Source: Streptococcus sp. bf_0095 (GTDB lineage Bacteria; Bacillota; Bacilli; Lactobacillales; Streptococcaceae). From it: 64,000 nucleotides of DNA. How positions within the stretch are numbered: position 1 is the first letter of the stretch; each line of letters begins with the position of its first letter. The stretch spans positions 186,001-250,000 of the forward strand of contig NZ_RCYU01000003.1 in assembly GCF_004166885.1 (NCBI RefSeq), read 5' to 3'. Positions 30,328-37,715 of the stretch are shown in pieces. Under the pieces are notes generated by a model. That model saw nothing but the letters and a program-made list of their open reading frames with translations, made no database searches and had not been told where the DNA came from. A program made the translations under genes and the position numbers.

Positions 30328-30400
30328 GCCGATTTAGCTCAGTTGGTAGAGCAACGCACTCGTAACGCGTAGGTCACAGGTTCGATCCCTGCATTCGGCA
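30328..30400 (+). tRNA. tRNA-Thr (anticodon CGT)
   Basis: 73 nt. Acceptor arms GCCGATT and the complementary 3' end before discriminator A; D-arm GCTCAGTTGGTAGAGC; anticodon loop CTCGTAA giving CGT, reading ACG; T-arm CAGGTTCGATCCCTG. CCA is not encoded. Own promoter and terminator. Confidence 0.95.
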
Positions 30401-30420
30401 TCGAATGATACAAGACAAAT

Positions 30421-30443
30421 CCCACTTGTGATGGGCTTTTTTT
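30421..30443 (+). terminator. tRNA-Thr terminator
   Basis: A short CCCA/TGGG stem followed by C and seven Ts. Confidence 0.6.
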
Positions 30444-30546
30444 GATGTTGAATCACTTTTTGTACCAAAATTTGTACCAAATGATTATAAAAGTTTTCAA
30501 ACTCATCCTTAATTGTCTCAATCGTCATGGACTGGAATGGTTTCAT
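30444..30546 (-). pseudogene. Probable relic of an integrase C-terminus at the tRNA-Thr site
   Basis: Minus-strand reading gives MTIETIKDEFENFYNHLVQ followed by ILVQKV, running toward the tRNA 3' end, with a tandem TTTGGTACAAA repeat. Tyrosine integrases of streptococcal phages and ICEs that use tRNA 3' ends often finish this way. There is no catalytic domain left, since upstream reading hits a stop near 30560. The identification is from pattern memory and is tentative. Confidence 0.35.
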
Positions 30547-30645
30547 GAAGTAGAGGATCTATATAAAAAAACATTTATACCGTCTAGCTCATGGATGTTC
30601 ATGTAACCAGATAGTCCGATAATTTGACCGCTTATCCAAATTTCC

Positions 30646-30674
30646 TTGTCACCCTTGCTTTTGTTTGTTATAGT
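30646..30674 (+). promoter_or_regulatory. Promoter of the 103-aa membrane protein gene
   Basis: TTGTCA (30646-30651), 17-bp spacer, extended -10 TGTTATAGT with hexamer 30669-30674. Confidence 0.65.
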
Positions 30675-30728
30675 AGGATTATCAAAAGAAGCCAGTCTTC
30701 TGATAACATTACAAAAAGAGGTAGTATC

Positions 30729-31040
30729 ATGAAAAAATTAATTGGTTTTGGATTTATCCTTGCAGCTATTGCCGTCATCACCTTTAGTATCATTGGTTAT
30801 CCGAAAATAGATGCCAATCTTTGGCCCTTGGTTCCAGTTGTCTTGTTTGCTTTCTTTACGCTTGAAAATGCACTTAAGAAAGACTATAAATCCAGCTTGA
30901 TTTGTGCCATCATTGGTTTTATCATTGCCAATGCCATCTATGACCTTCTTCCGATTTCAAATGGGGTCGTGATTACTGCGGGTGTCTTGGCTTGTCTTGG
31001 TCTCGGTTTTCTCTTTCCAGACGCACCAAAAGAAAAATAA
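30729..31040 (+). CDS. Four-helix membrane protein, LiaF-TM-like
   Basis: 103 residues from ATG 30729 (GAGGT site 7 nt upstream; the upstream in-frame codons overlap the promoter). Four hydrophobic segments and a short charged tail. It is clearly related to the N-terminal half of the LiaF-like protein encoded at 31669: LLPISNGVVITAGVLACLGL here against FLPVSNSVVIFSSILAVIGL there. No C-terminal extracytoplasmic domain. Ends with its own strong terminator before the LytTR gene. Possible role: regulator or decoy partner in the envelope-sensing module. Confidence 0.7.
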   Translation: MKKLIGFGFILAAIAVITFSIIGYPKIDANLWPLVPVVLFAFFTLENALKKDYKSSLICAIIGFIIANAIYDLLPISNGVVITAGVLACLGLGFLFPDAPKEK

Positions 31041-31065
31041 TGCTTCCAATTTTATTCGCTTCAGG

Positions 31066-31105
31066 GGCTTGGTTTGAAGAGATTTCTTCAGACCAAGTCC
31101 TTTTT
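31066..31105 (+). terminator. Terminator between the membrane protein and LytTR genes
   Basis: GGCTTGGTTTGAAG pairs with CTTCAGACCAAGTCC (one G-U, one mismatch), followed by T5. Confidence 0.9.
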
Positions 31106-31111
31106 ATCTGT

Positions 31112-31187
31112 CTGAAAGAACCACTTAGGGGCTGAAAAGAACCACTTACCGAAAAGGTCTTGTAAGATTTTGAACACCTGTTATAAT
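31112..31187 (+). promoter_or_regulatory. Direct-repeat activator site and promoter of the LytTR operon
   Basis: AGAACCACTTA occurs at 31117-31127 and 31138-31148, exactly 21 bp apart, within longer repeats CTGAAA(A)GAACCACTTA. The second copy ends 11 bp before a weak TTGTAA -35 (31160-31165); the extended -10 TGTTATAAT has its hexamer at 31182-31187. Paired direct repeats two helical turns apart just upstream of a weak -35 are how LytTR regulators bind, so positive autoregulation is likely. Confidence 0.65.
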
Positions 31188-31217
31188 GTTACTAACAAAG
31201 GTTAAGAAAGGAGTCCT

Positions 31218-31664
31218 ATGAAAGTTCGTATCGAATTAGATCCGCAGATGGATGAGCCAGAAATGATCATTCGGGCTCCTCGATTGACGGAGGATGTCGC
31301 CCGCTTGCAACAGCTGATCTTGGAGCAAAAAATGACGCCCTTGACCTTTTACAAGGATCGAAGCGAATACTTTGTAGATGTGTCAGAAATTCTCTTCTTT
31401 GAGACAGATGGTGAAAAGATCTATGGGCATACCAAAGAAGAAGCTTACGAGGTCCGCCAAAAACTCTACGAGTTGGAAGAGATCTTGCCGATTGCTTTCT
31501 GTCGCATCTCCAAGTCGACCATCGTCAATACCAAGCAGATTTATGCTATCGAAAAATCTTTTTCGGGAACCAGTACAGTAAACTTTTATCAAACCCATAA
31601 GCAGGTACACGTGTCCCGACACTATTATCAACTCTTAAAAGAACGGTTAAAGGAAATGAGGTAA
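31218..31664 (+). CDS. LytTR-domain DNA-binding regulator
   Basis: 148 residues: an N-terminal segment of about 50 residues without a receiver domain, then a complete LytTR domain (MTPLTFYKDRSEYFVDVSEILFFETDGEKIYGHT ... FCRISKSTIVNTKQI ... HVSRHYYQLLKERL). Such receiver-less LytTR regulators in streptococci (HdrR, BrsR) are held inactive by a co-encoded membrane protein. The partner here would be the LiaF-like protein starting 4 nt downstream. Ribosome site AAAGGAG. Confidence 0.88.
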   Translation: MKVRIELDPQMDEPEMIIRAPRLTEDVARLQQLILEQKMTPLTFYKDRSEYFVDVSEILFFETDGEKIYGHTKEEAYEVRQKLYELEEILPIAFCRISKSTIVNTKQIYAIEKSFSGTSTVNFYQTHKQVHVSRHYYQLLKERLKEMR

Positions 31665-31668
31665 CAAA

Positions 31669-32364
31669 ATGAAAAATAAATTAATTGGGATTTTCTTAAT
31701 CCTCCTAGCAGCTCTAGTGCTCTTACAAGGCTATTTTGTAAAATGGGAGATCAGTATTTGGACGCTGGGTTGGGTTGTCTTGCTCGCAGTCCTTTCCCTC
31801 TCTAGTTTCTTGAAGCGCCACTTTGGTTGGGGCTTCCTATATGGGATTTTGGCCCTCTTCTCCCTTAACGGCCAATACCATTTTCTTCCAGTATCCAATT
31901 CGGTGGTCATCTTTTCTTCTATTTTAGCGGTGATTGGTCTCAATATTCTCTTTAAGCCTTCCAAAAAAGTAAAAGCTACTTGGAACTCCTACTCAGCAGG
32001 AACATCTTCTCAAACTGCTGGCAATGACATTGATGTCTCCTTCTCTACAGTGACCAAGTATTTGAATGACCAGAATTTTACGGGTGGGAGTGCGGATGTG
32101 AGCTTGGGAGAAGCTTCTATCTATTTTGACAATTGCCGGATCGAAGGGCCGTCAGCCCAGTTTGCGGTGGATGTCTCCCTTGGAAGTTTGAGTCTCTATG
32201 TTCCGAGCGACTGGCGGGTTCATGTCAATGTAGAAAGTTCTCTGTCAGCTATCCAACACCAGGAAAATCCTAGCAATTTAACCAGCAAAGACTTTTACAT
32301 CGTCGGAGAGGTCTCACTGGGGAATCTAGAAATCATCTATGTAGGTGAGAATAACTTTTCATAA
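31669..32364 (+). CDS. LiaF-like membrane protein, partner of the LytTR regulator
   Basis: 231 residues. The N-terminal about 100 residues are four transmembrane helices (LiaF-TM type), related to the 103-aa protein upstream; the C-terminal domain (about 115-231, GNDIDVSFSTVTKYL, FTGGSADVSLGEASIYFDNC, VDVSLGSLSLYVPSDWRV, GEVSLGNLEIIYVG) is the repetitive beta domain of LiaF/VraT proteins that sense cell-envelope stress. Here the beta domain pairs with a LytTR regulator instead of a LiaSR two-component system. The gene begins 4 nt after the regulator. Likely role: membrane-bound inhibitor of the LytTR protein. Confidence 0.82.
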   Translation: MKNKLIGIFLILLAALVLLQGYFVKWEISIWTLGWVVLLAVLSLSSFLKRHFGWGFLYGILALFSLNGQYHFLPVSNSVVIFSSILAVIGLNILFKPSKKVKATWNSYSAGTSSQTAGNDIDVSFSTVTKYLNDQNFTGGSADVSLGEASIYFDNCRIEGPSAQFAVDVSLGSLSLYVPSDWRVHVNVESSLSAIQHQENPSNLTSKDFYIVGEVSLGNLEIIYVGENNFS

Positions 32365-32394
32365 GCCGATCTAAGAAAAACTTATTCAAAGGTC

Positions 32395-32446
32395 TTGCCA
32401 AGAGAAAGTTTTTTTGGTAATATAGTACGGTATGTGGTGCTAGCAC
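32395..32446 (+). promoter_or_regulatory. rpmB promoter and leader palindrome
   Basis: TTGCCA (32395-32400), 17-bp spacer, extended -10 TGGTAATAT (hexamer 32418-32423). The leader carries GTGCTAGCAC (32437-32446), a perfect palindrome within a longer ATGTG...CACAT stem, possibly an autoregulatory structure. Confidence 0.5.
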
Positions 32447-32482
32447 ATCCGTAATATTAGATCTAATAGGAGGCAAAACAGA

Positions 32483-32671
32483 ATGGCTAAAGTATGTTAT
32501 TTTACTGGTCGTAAGACTGTATCAGGAAACAACCGTTCACACGCGATGAACCAAACCAAACGTGCCGTAAAACCAAACCTTCAAAAAGTAACTGTCCTTA
32601 TCGATGGTAAACCTAAAAAAGTTTGGGCTTCAGCTCGTGCATTGAAATCTGGTAAAGTAGAACGCGTTTAA
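32483..32671 (+). CDS. rpmB: 50S ribosomal protein L28
   Basis: 62 residues: [30 protein letters not shown] and the basic [12 protein letters not shown] tail are diagnostic. It carries one Cys (C5) only, so this is a non-zinc L28. Ribosome site TAGGAGGC. Monocistronic, codon-biased. Confidence 0.97.
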   Translation: MAKVCYFTGRKTVSGNNRSHAMNQTKRAVKPNLQKVTVLIDGKPKKVWASARALKSGKVERV

Positions 32672-32680
32672 TCAGAAAGT

Positions 32681-32710
32681 AGGATCTCTTGGAGGTCCTT
32701 TTCTTTTTTC
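32681..32710 (+). terminator. rpmB terminator
   Basis: AGGATCT/AGGTCCT stem with a short loop, then pyrimidine-rich TTTTCTTTTTT. Confidence 0.75.
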
Positions 32711-32767
32711 ATCATTTTTTCTCTTTTTGGACATTTGTATCAACCGATAGGAGAAAGGTGTATCCCT

Positions 32768-32796
32768 TTTACACGCGCCCTCTTTTATGGTAAAAT
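32768..32796 (+). promoter_or_regulatory. asp23-fakA promoter
   Basis: TTTACA (32768-32773), 17-bp spacer, extended -10 TGGTAAAAT (hexamer 32791-32796). Confidence 0.75.
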
Positions 32797-32826
32797 AGAA
32801 TATAAAATACTTTTGAGGTAGAAATT

Positions 32827-33192
32827 ATGACAGTAAAAATCAATACAAAAGATGGTCAGATTGAATTGACCGATGATGTCATCGCAACTGTTGTAGGCGG
32901 TGCAGCCACTGAAATTTTTGGAGTGGTTGGAATGGCCAGCAAAAACGCGATTAAAGATAATTTCCAAGCTCTCTTAGGTAAGGAAAACTACTCTAAGGGT
33001 GTCGTTGTGAAAACAGCGGAAGCAGGAAGTATTGCGGTTGATGTTTACACTGTTTTGAGCTATGGTACAAAGATTAGCGAAGTCTCAAAAAATATTCAAG
33101 AGCGTGTCAAATTCAGTTTAGAAAATCAACTTGGAATCACAACGGATACAGTCAACGTCTATATCCAAAACATTAAAATTGTGGGAGAATAA
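32827..33192 (+). CDS. Asp23/Gls24 family protein (YloU-like)
   Basis: 121 residues, DUF322: LTDDVIATVVGGAATEIFGVVGMASKN, VDVYTVLSYGTKISEVSKNIQERVK and TVNVYIQNIKI are the family blocks. In Firmicutes it is almost always directly upstream of the fatty acid kinase gene fakA, as here (2 nt apart). The function is not settled; envelope stress and membrane anchoring have been proposed for relatives. Confidence 0.92.
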   Translation: MTVKINTKDGQIELTDDVIATVVGGAATEIFGVVGMASKNAIKDNFQALLGKENYSKGVVVKTAEAGSIAVDVYTVLSYGTKISEVSKNIQERVKFSLENQLGITTDTVNVYIQNIKIVGE

Positions 33193-33194
33193 TC

Positions 33195-34859
33195 GTGTCT
33201 AAAATTACAACTAGTTTATTTCAAGAAATGGTTCAAGCAGGGGCTACTCGCTTAAATAAACAAGCCGAGTATGTCAATTCATTGAACGTTTTTCCTGTAC
33301 CAGATGGTGATACTGGAACCAACATGGGGATGACCATTGAAAATGGTGCAAAAGAAGTAGCCGATCGCTCTGCTTCAACTGTTGGTGAAGCAGCAAATAT
33401 CTTTGCGAAGGGGCTTTTGATGGGAGCGCGTGGAAACTCAGGAGTGATTACTTCTCAGTTGTTCCGCGGATTTTCTCAAAGCGTCAAAGACAAGGATGAA
33501 TTGGATGGGGCAGCTCTTGCGGCAGCCTTCCAAGCAGGGGTTGAAGTAGCCTATAAAGCGGTTATGAAGCCTGTAGAAGGAACCATCTTGACCGTTTCTC
33601 GCGGTGCTGCTATCGGTGCTAAGAAAAAAGCAGAATCAACCAATGATGCGGTTGAAGTCATGCGTGCAGCCCTTGAAGGAGCTAAAGCAGCTCTTGCCAA
33701 GACACCAGATATGCTTCCTGTATTGAAGGAAGTCGGTGTGGTGGACTCTGGTGGTCAAGGTTTGGTCTTCATCTATGAAGGGTTCTTATCAGCTTTAACA
33801 GGAGAATTCATCGCTTCTGAAGAATTTGTGGCGACTCCAGCAACCATGTCAGAAATGATCAACGCAGAGCACCACAAGTCCGTAGCAGGTCATGTGGCAA
33901 CCGAAGATATCACCTTTGGTTACTGTACAGAGATCATGGTCGCTTTGAAACAAGGTCCAACCTATGTCAAAGACTTTGACTACGATGAATTCCGTAACTA
34001 TTTGAACAATCTTGGGGATTCTCTATTAGTCGTCAACGATGATGAAATCGTCAAGGTCCACGTCCATACTGAAGATCCAGGTCTTGTTATGCAAGAAGGA
34101 TTGAAATATGGTAGCTTGGTCAAAGTAAAAGTGGACAACATGCGCAACCAGCACGAAGCACAAGTTGAAAAAGAAGAGCGCCAAGCAAAACCAGCTGAAG
34201 CAAAAGAATATGCGATCATTGCAGTCGTTGCGGGTGACAGTTTAGCGGATATCTTCAAAGCGCAAGGAGTGGATTACATCATCTCTGGTGGTCAAACCAT
34301 GAACCCTTCAACAGAAGACTTTGTCAAAGCTGTTGAAGAGTTGAATGCGCGCAACATCATTATCTTGCCAAACAACAAGAACATCTTGATGGCGGCTCAA
34401 TCTGCAGCAGAAGTCATTGAGCAACCAGCAGCAGTCGTAGAGACGAAGACCATCCCTCAAGGATTGACCAGTCTTCTTGCCTTTGATGAGAGCAAGTCGA
34501 TTGAAGAAAACTACGAACGCATGAGCGCTTCATTGGAAGATGTTGTTTCAGGTAGTGTGACGACAGCTGTTCGTGATACCACTATTGATGGTCTTGAAAT
34601 CCATGAAAACGACAATCTTGGAATGGTTGATGGTAAGATCGTCGTTTCCAATCCAGATATGATGGAAACCTTGACAGCTACCTTTGACAAGATGTTGGAC
34701 GAAGATAGTGAAATTGTCACTATTTATATCGGTGAAGATGGTAAAGAGGAAGTAGCCAATGACTTGGCTCAAAACTTGATGGCTAAATATGAGGATGTTG
34801 AAGTCGAAATTCATCAAGGAAATCAACCAGTTTACCCATATTTGTTTAGCGTTGAATAA
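33195..34859 (+). CDS. fakA: Fatty acid kinase catalytic subunit FakA (DhaL-DegV, YloV)
   Basis: 554 residues. The N-terminal DhaL ATP-binding domain (about 1-200) has NVFPVPDGDTGTNMGMT (magnesium Asps), LLMGARGNSGVITSQ and VDSGGQGLVFIYEG; the middle and C-terminal parts (IISGGQTMNPSTEDF, IILPNNKN) form the DegV-like/Fak1 region. FakA phosphorylates fatty acids held by a FakB lipid carrier, allowing exogenous fatty acids to enter phospholipids. No fakB in this window. Confidence 0.93.
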   Translation: MSKITTSLFQEMVQAGATRLNKQAEYVNSLNVFPVPDGDTGTNMGMTIENGAKEVADRSASTVGEAANIFAKGLLMGARGNSGVITSQLFRGFSQSVKDKDELDGAALAAAFQAGVEVAYKAVMKPVEGTILTVSRGAAIGAKKKAESTNDAVEVMRAALEGAKAALAKTPDMLPVLKEVGVVDSGGQGLVFIYEGFLSALTGEFIASEEFVATPATMSEMINAEHHKSVAGHVATEDITFGYCTEIMVALKQGPTYVKDFDYDEFRNYLNNLGDSLLVVNDDEIVKVHVHTEDPGLVMQEGLKYGSLVKVKVDNMRNQHEAQVEKEERQAKPAEAKEYAIIAVVAGDSLADIFKAQGVDYIISGGQTMNPSTEDFVKAVEELNARNIIILPNNKNILMAAQSAAEVIEQPAAVVETKTIPQGLTSLLAFDESKSIEENYERMSASLEDVVSGSVTTAVRDTTIDGLEIHENDNLGMVDGKIVVSNPDMMETLTATFDKMLDEDSEIVTIYIGEDGKEEVANDLAQNLMAKYEDVEVEIHQGNQPVYPYLFSVE

Positions 34860-34890
34860 TCAAAAAATTTCAAAAATAGTAGGAAAAAGA

Positions 34891-34917
34891 GCCAAAAAAT
34901 GATTTTTTGGCCCTTTT
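34891..34917 (+). terminator. fakA terminator
   Basis: GCCAAAAAA-tga-TTTTTTGGC, then CC and T6. Confidence 0.85.
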
Positions 34918-34959
34918 TTGATAAAAAAAGCTTTATGAAAGCGATTAGATAGGTGTTTT

Positions 34960-34988
34960 TAGACAATTTTTATTTGATATGTTATACT
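34960..34988 (+). promoter_or_regulatory. Promoter of the DUF1307 lipoprotein
   Basis: TAGACA (34960-34965), 17-bp spacer, TATACT (34983-34988). Confidence 0.7.
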
Positions 34989-35019
34989 TTAGAAAAATAG
35001 AAATAGGAGAAAAAAGCAA

Positions 35020-35589
35020 ATGAAAAAGGTAATCTGCTTTTTAGGAGCTTTGCTTTTGGTGATGACAGGATGTGCTACTAAGTCTCAGTCCACAGAAACA
35101 TCAAAAAGCTCAACCACTACTTCGATAGAAAAAAGTGAAACTGTTACCAGTGAGGCAAAAGAAGAAACCAAGGTTCTCACTGCAGAAATCAATGGCAATC
35201 AACATCGCTACACCATCACGACAAAAGGTGATAAGGTTCAGAAATTAAAGTTAGATGTTTTATCGGCCCTACCAGAAAAAATTGCCACTAACTCAGCTAA
35301 TCTTAGTCCTGAAGAGATGACAAAAATTATCAATGAAGGTTTGCAGTCAGATTCAGAATACAAGGCTCTGAAAGACACAGCTGGCTTCAGTATCGAATAT
35401 AAGGTCACTCCAGAGAAAAAATTAGCCTCAACAGTCTCTGTTGATATGGAAACCATTGATTGGGACAAGGTTAAAGATCTATCTTACTTTAAAGATCTTG
35501 GTATCGGTGACCTGAAAGACATCAAGGCATCGACCGTTTTCACAGGATTAAAACTCCATGGTTTCAAAGAAGAAACCCCAGCACCATAG
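35020..35589 (+). CDS. DUF1307 lipoprotein, YehR-like
   Basis: 189 residues. Signal peptide with lipobox VMTGC (lipid Cys19), a Ser/Thr/Lys linker to about residue 50, then one DUF1307 domain: HRYTITTKGDKVQKLKLDVL, AGFSIEYKVTPEKKLASTVSVDME and the ending LKDIKASTVFTGLKL. YehR-family lipoproteins are widespread and functionally uncharacterised. Monocistronic with clear promoter, AGGAG site and terminator. Confidence 0.85.
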   Translation: MKKVICFLGALLLVMTGCATKSQSTETSKSSTTTSIEKSETVTSEAKEETKVLTAEINGNQHRYTITTKGDKVQKLKLDVLSALPEKIATNSANLSPEEMTKIINEGLQSDSEYKALKDTAGFSIEYKVTPEKKLASTVSVDMETIDWDKVKDLSYFKDLGIGDLKDIKASTVFTGLKLHGFKEETPAP

Positions 35590-35617
35590 GTTTGGACTCT
35601 TGTCCGGCCTTTTTTTA
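35588..35617 (+). terminator. Terminator of the DUF1307 gene
   Basis: AGGTTTGGAC-tctt-GTCCGGCCT with two G-U pairs and a bulge, then T7; the stem starts in the stop codon. Confidence 0.8.
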
Positions 35618-35716
35618 TTTTCCATGACATTTGTCATGTCAGCCAGTGACAAAATCATCTAGTGGGCAGTTATTCCTTTCGCTATAATATAGTCAGAAAG
35701 TAAGAGGTAAGGAAAA

Positions 35717-35908
35717 ATGAAACAATGGATCTATAAAGTATTTACGTTAACAGTGGTTGGGATGGTCGTCTATTTGATTTTTTCAAAGGATGATAGTCTC
35801 TATTACCATTTCCCTTGGGAATTATTTGCTGGAATTGGCATCATGAGTTGGGCAGTCCAAGAAGGTCTAAAAATGGTCAAGGCTGTTAAAAAGGAGATGG
35901 AGCAATGA
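35717..35908 (+). CDS. Small membrane protein, 63 aa
   Basis: Two hydrophobic stretches (FTLTVVGMVVYLIF and ELFAGIGIMSWAVQEGL) and a charged C-terminus. A TATAAT at 35683-35688 suggests the operon starts just upstream. It overlaps the next small gene (ATGA) and leads an ABC/two-component operon, so it may be an accessory or sensory subunit. No family recognised. Confidence 0.7.
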   Translation: MKQWIYKVFTLTVVGMVVYLIFSKDDSLYYHFPWELFAGIGIMSWAVQEGLKMVKAVKKEMEQ

Positions 35909-36102
35909 AAAAGAAAATTGAAATTGGATTGGTAGCTGTTTTGTGTTTGCTCCTTTGGGCAACTGAGATGATGACGGGCTGGTTTTCTGCCCATTTTCCT
36001 AGCTGGTTTTTCCAAACGATTTGGGGAGTGACCTTGGTCGTCTATGTCATCATTCCAGCTGGCCAGATTTGGTTGAAAGGAGAGTCCCATGAGTGTCATT
36101 AG
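35905..36102 (+). CDS. Small membrane protein, 65 aa
   Basis: Two transmembrane segments (IGLVAVLCLLLWATEMM and FFQTIWGVTLVVYVIIPAG). Start overlaps the previous stop (ATGA); its end overlaps the ABC ATPase start by 14 nt, so expression of all three is coupled. No known family; likely a partner of the transporter or kinase. Confidence 0.7.
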   Translation: MKKKIEIGLVAVLCLLLWATEMMTGWFSAHFPSWFFQTIWGVTLVVYVIIPAGQIWLKGESHECH

Positions 36103-37006
36103 AGTTGAGAACTTGAACAAAAGCATCAAAGGAAAGGGGATCCTAGAAGATCTTTCTTTCACAGTCGAGAGAGGGGATTGTCTGGCTTTGATTGGGCCAA
36201 ACGGAGCTGGGAAAACAACCTTGATGGATTGCCTCCTAGGAGATAGGAAGGCGACTTCTGGAACTATTGAAGTAGAGGGAAAAGCTCCTGGCCATCCTCA
36301 ACTAAAGGCTAGTGTCTCGTATCTCCCTCAAGAGAATGCCATCGTACAAAAGCTAACCGTGCAGGAACTGATCAGTTTCTTTCGCTCGATTTATCCCAAC
36401 CCTTTAACGGTCAATGACATCGATGATTTATTGCGTTTTACTCCAGAACAAAAGAAGCAATTAGCCAGTAAGCTGTCTGGTGGGCAAAAGCGTCTTTTAT
36501 CCTTTGTGTTGACTTTGATTGGTCGTCCCAGTTTGCTTTTCTTGGATGAGCCAACGGCTGCCATGGATACGTCCACTCGCCAACGCTTTTGGGAGATTGT
36601 CGGGCATTTAAAGGACCAAGGTGTGACTATTGTCTATTCTTCCCATTACATCGAGGAAGTAGAGCATACAGCTGATCGGATCATAGTCTTACACCAGGGC
36701 CATTTGCTTCGGGATACGACACCTCTCGCTATGAGAAGCGAAGAGGTAGAAAAACATTTCACCCTGCCACTACGCTACCAAGGTCTAGTGGCCGAGATGG
36801 AAGGGATTGGTCAAGTGACGGTCAAACCCGATGCCCTTCAGGTTGTGACAAGCGATGCCAATCGTTTGTGGAGGCGATTGCAGGAAGAAGGGTGTTCGAT
36901 CCAAGAGATCGAGGTGACCAATCGAAGTTTATTGGATTCTATTTTTGAAAATACAAAGGAAGTAGGTAGAGAAGATGAAACGCATGAAAGCTCTCGGCGT
37001 GGTTGA
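36089..37006 (+). CDS. ABC transporter ATP-binding protein
   Basis: 305 residues. Walker A GPNGAGKTT, signature LSGGQKRLLSFVLTL, Walker B LLFLDEPTAAMD, switch His in VYSSHYIEEVEH. The C-terminal 80 residues are the regulatory tail of the CcmA/YadG type found in drug- or lantibiotic-type exporters. AAAGGAGAG supports the ATG at 36089 inside the preceding ORF. Overlaps the permease by 32 nt. Part of the operon ending in the kinase/regulator pair. Confidence 0.9.
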   Translation: MSVIRVENLNKSIKGKGILEDLSFTVERGDCLALIGPNGAGKTTLMDCLLGDRKATSGTIEVEGKAPGHPQLKASVSYLPQENAIVQKLTVQELISFFRSIYPNPLTVNDIDDLLRFTPEQKKQLASKLSGGQKRLLSFVLTLIGRPSLLFLDEPTAAMDTSTRQRFWEIVGHLKDQGVTIVYSSHYIEEVEHTADRIIVLHQGHLLRDTTPLAMRSEEVEKHFTLPLRYQGLVAEMEGIGQVTVKPDALQVVTSDANRLWRRLQEEGCSIQEIEVTNRSLLDSIFENTKEVGREDETHESSRRG

Positions 37007-37715
37007 GTGGCATTTGACTAGACGCCAAGCCATTTATTACTTGTTATCAATTGGGATGCCCACGGCCTTTTATCTCTTCTTTTCAGGGATGTACCAGGAC
37101 ACACCAGGGGCACCCGCTCACTTTATGAGGGATTATCTCCTTTCTATGACGGCATTTTCTATGATGTCTACGGCTATCTTTTCTTTTCCAACAGTTCTTG
37201 AAACCGATCGACTCAACAATTGGCAAAAAGTCTTGCGCCATACCCCGGTATCTATGGTAGAATATTATCTAATAAAGGTTGCGGGTCTCTTTGTAGACTT
37301 TCTCCTATCCATTGGGGTCGTCTTTACCGTGGGTCATGTGGTGCGGCATGTGAACATGTCTCTACAGGATTGGGTCTTAGCGGCCTTCCTTCTCATCCTA
37401 GGAAGTCTAGCTTTTGTAGCTATCGGTCTGGTCTTGACCTTGCTTCCTTCCAGTCAATTGATGTCGGTTGCGGGCAATCTCCTCTATATGGGACTGGCTG
37501 TCATGGGTGGCCTATGGATGCCTATTAGTGTCTTTCCAGAATGGATGCAAGCTATTGGCAAATGCCTTCCAACCTATCAATTGATGGAACTGATCAAGAA
37601 CTTTTTAAATAAGGGGCAGGTCAATGGCTTTGCTAGTCTCTATTTAATCTTGTTTACCTTGGTCTTGTTTACCCTTGTCATCGTCTATCGTCGTCATTCT
37701 GAGGTTCGTTCATGA
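36975..37715 (+). CDS. ABC-2 type permease
   Basis: 246 residues, six helices: the N-terminal WHLTRRQAIYYLLSIGMPTAFYL and the C-terminal GLWMPISVFPEWMQAIGKCLPTYQLMELIKNF are the ABC-2 membrane family pattern. Start could also be the ATG at 36984; 36975 has the better spaced AGGTAGAG site. Its TGA overlaps the kinase ATG. Confidence 0.87.
   Translation: MKRMKALGVVEWHLTRRQAIYYLLSIGMPTAFYLFFSGMYQDTPGAPAHFMRDYLLSMTAFSMMSTAIFSFPTVLETDRLNNWQKVLRHTPVSMVEYYLIKVAGLFVDFLLSIGVVFTVGHVVRHVNMSLQDWVLAAFLLILGSLAFVAIGLVLTLLPSSQLMSVAGNLLYMGLAVMGGLWMPISVFPEWMQAIGKCLPTYQLMELIKNFLNKGQVNGFASLYLILFTLVLFTLVIVYRRHSEVRS

Noticed and set aside
30334..30443. Extension of the minus-strand ORF through the tRNA-Thr gene
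   Set aside because: The reading frame inside the tRNA and its terminator gives the familiar ECRDRTCDLR-type artefact and should not be annotated as protein.
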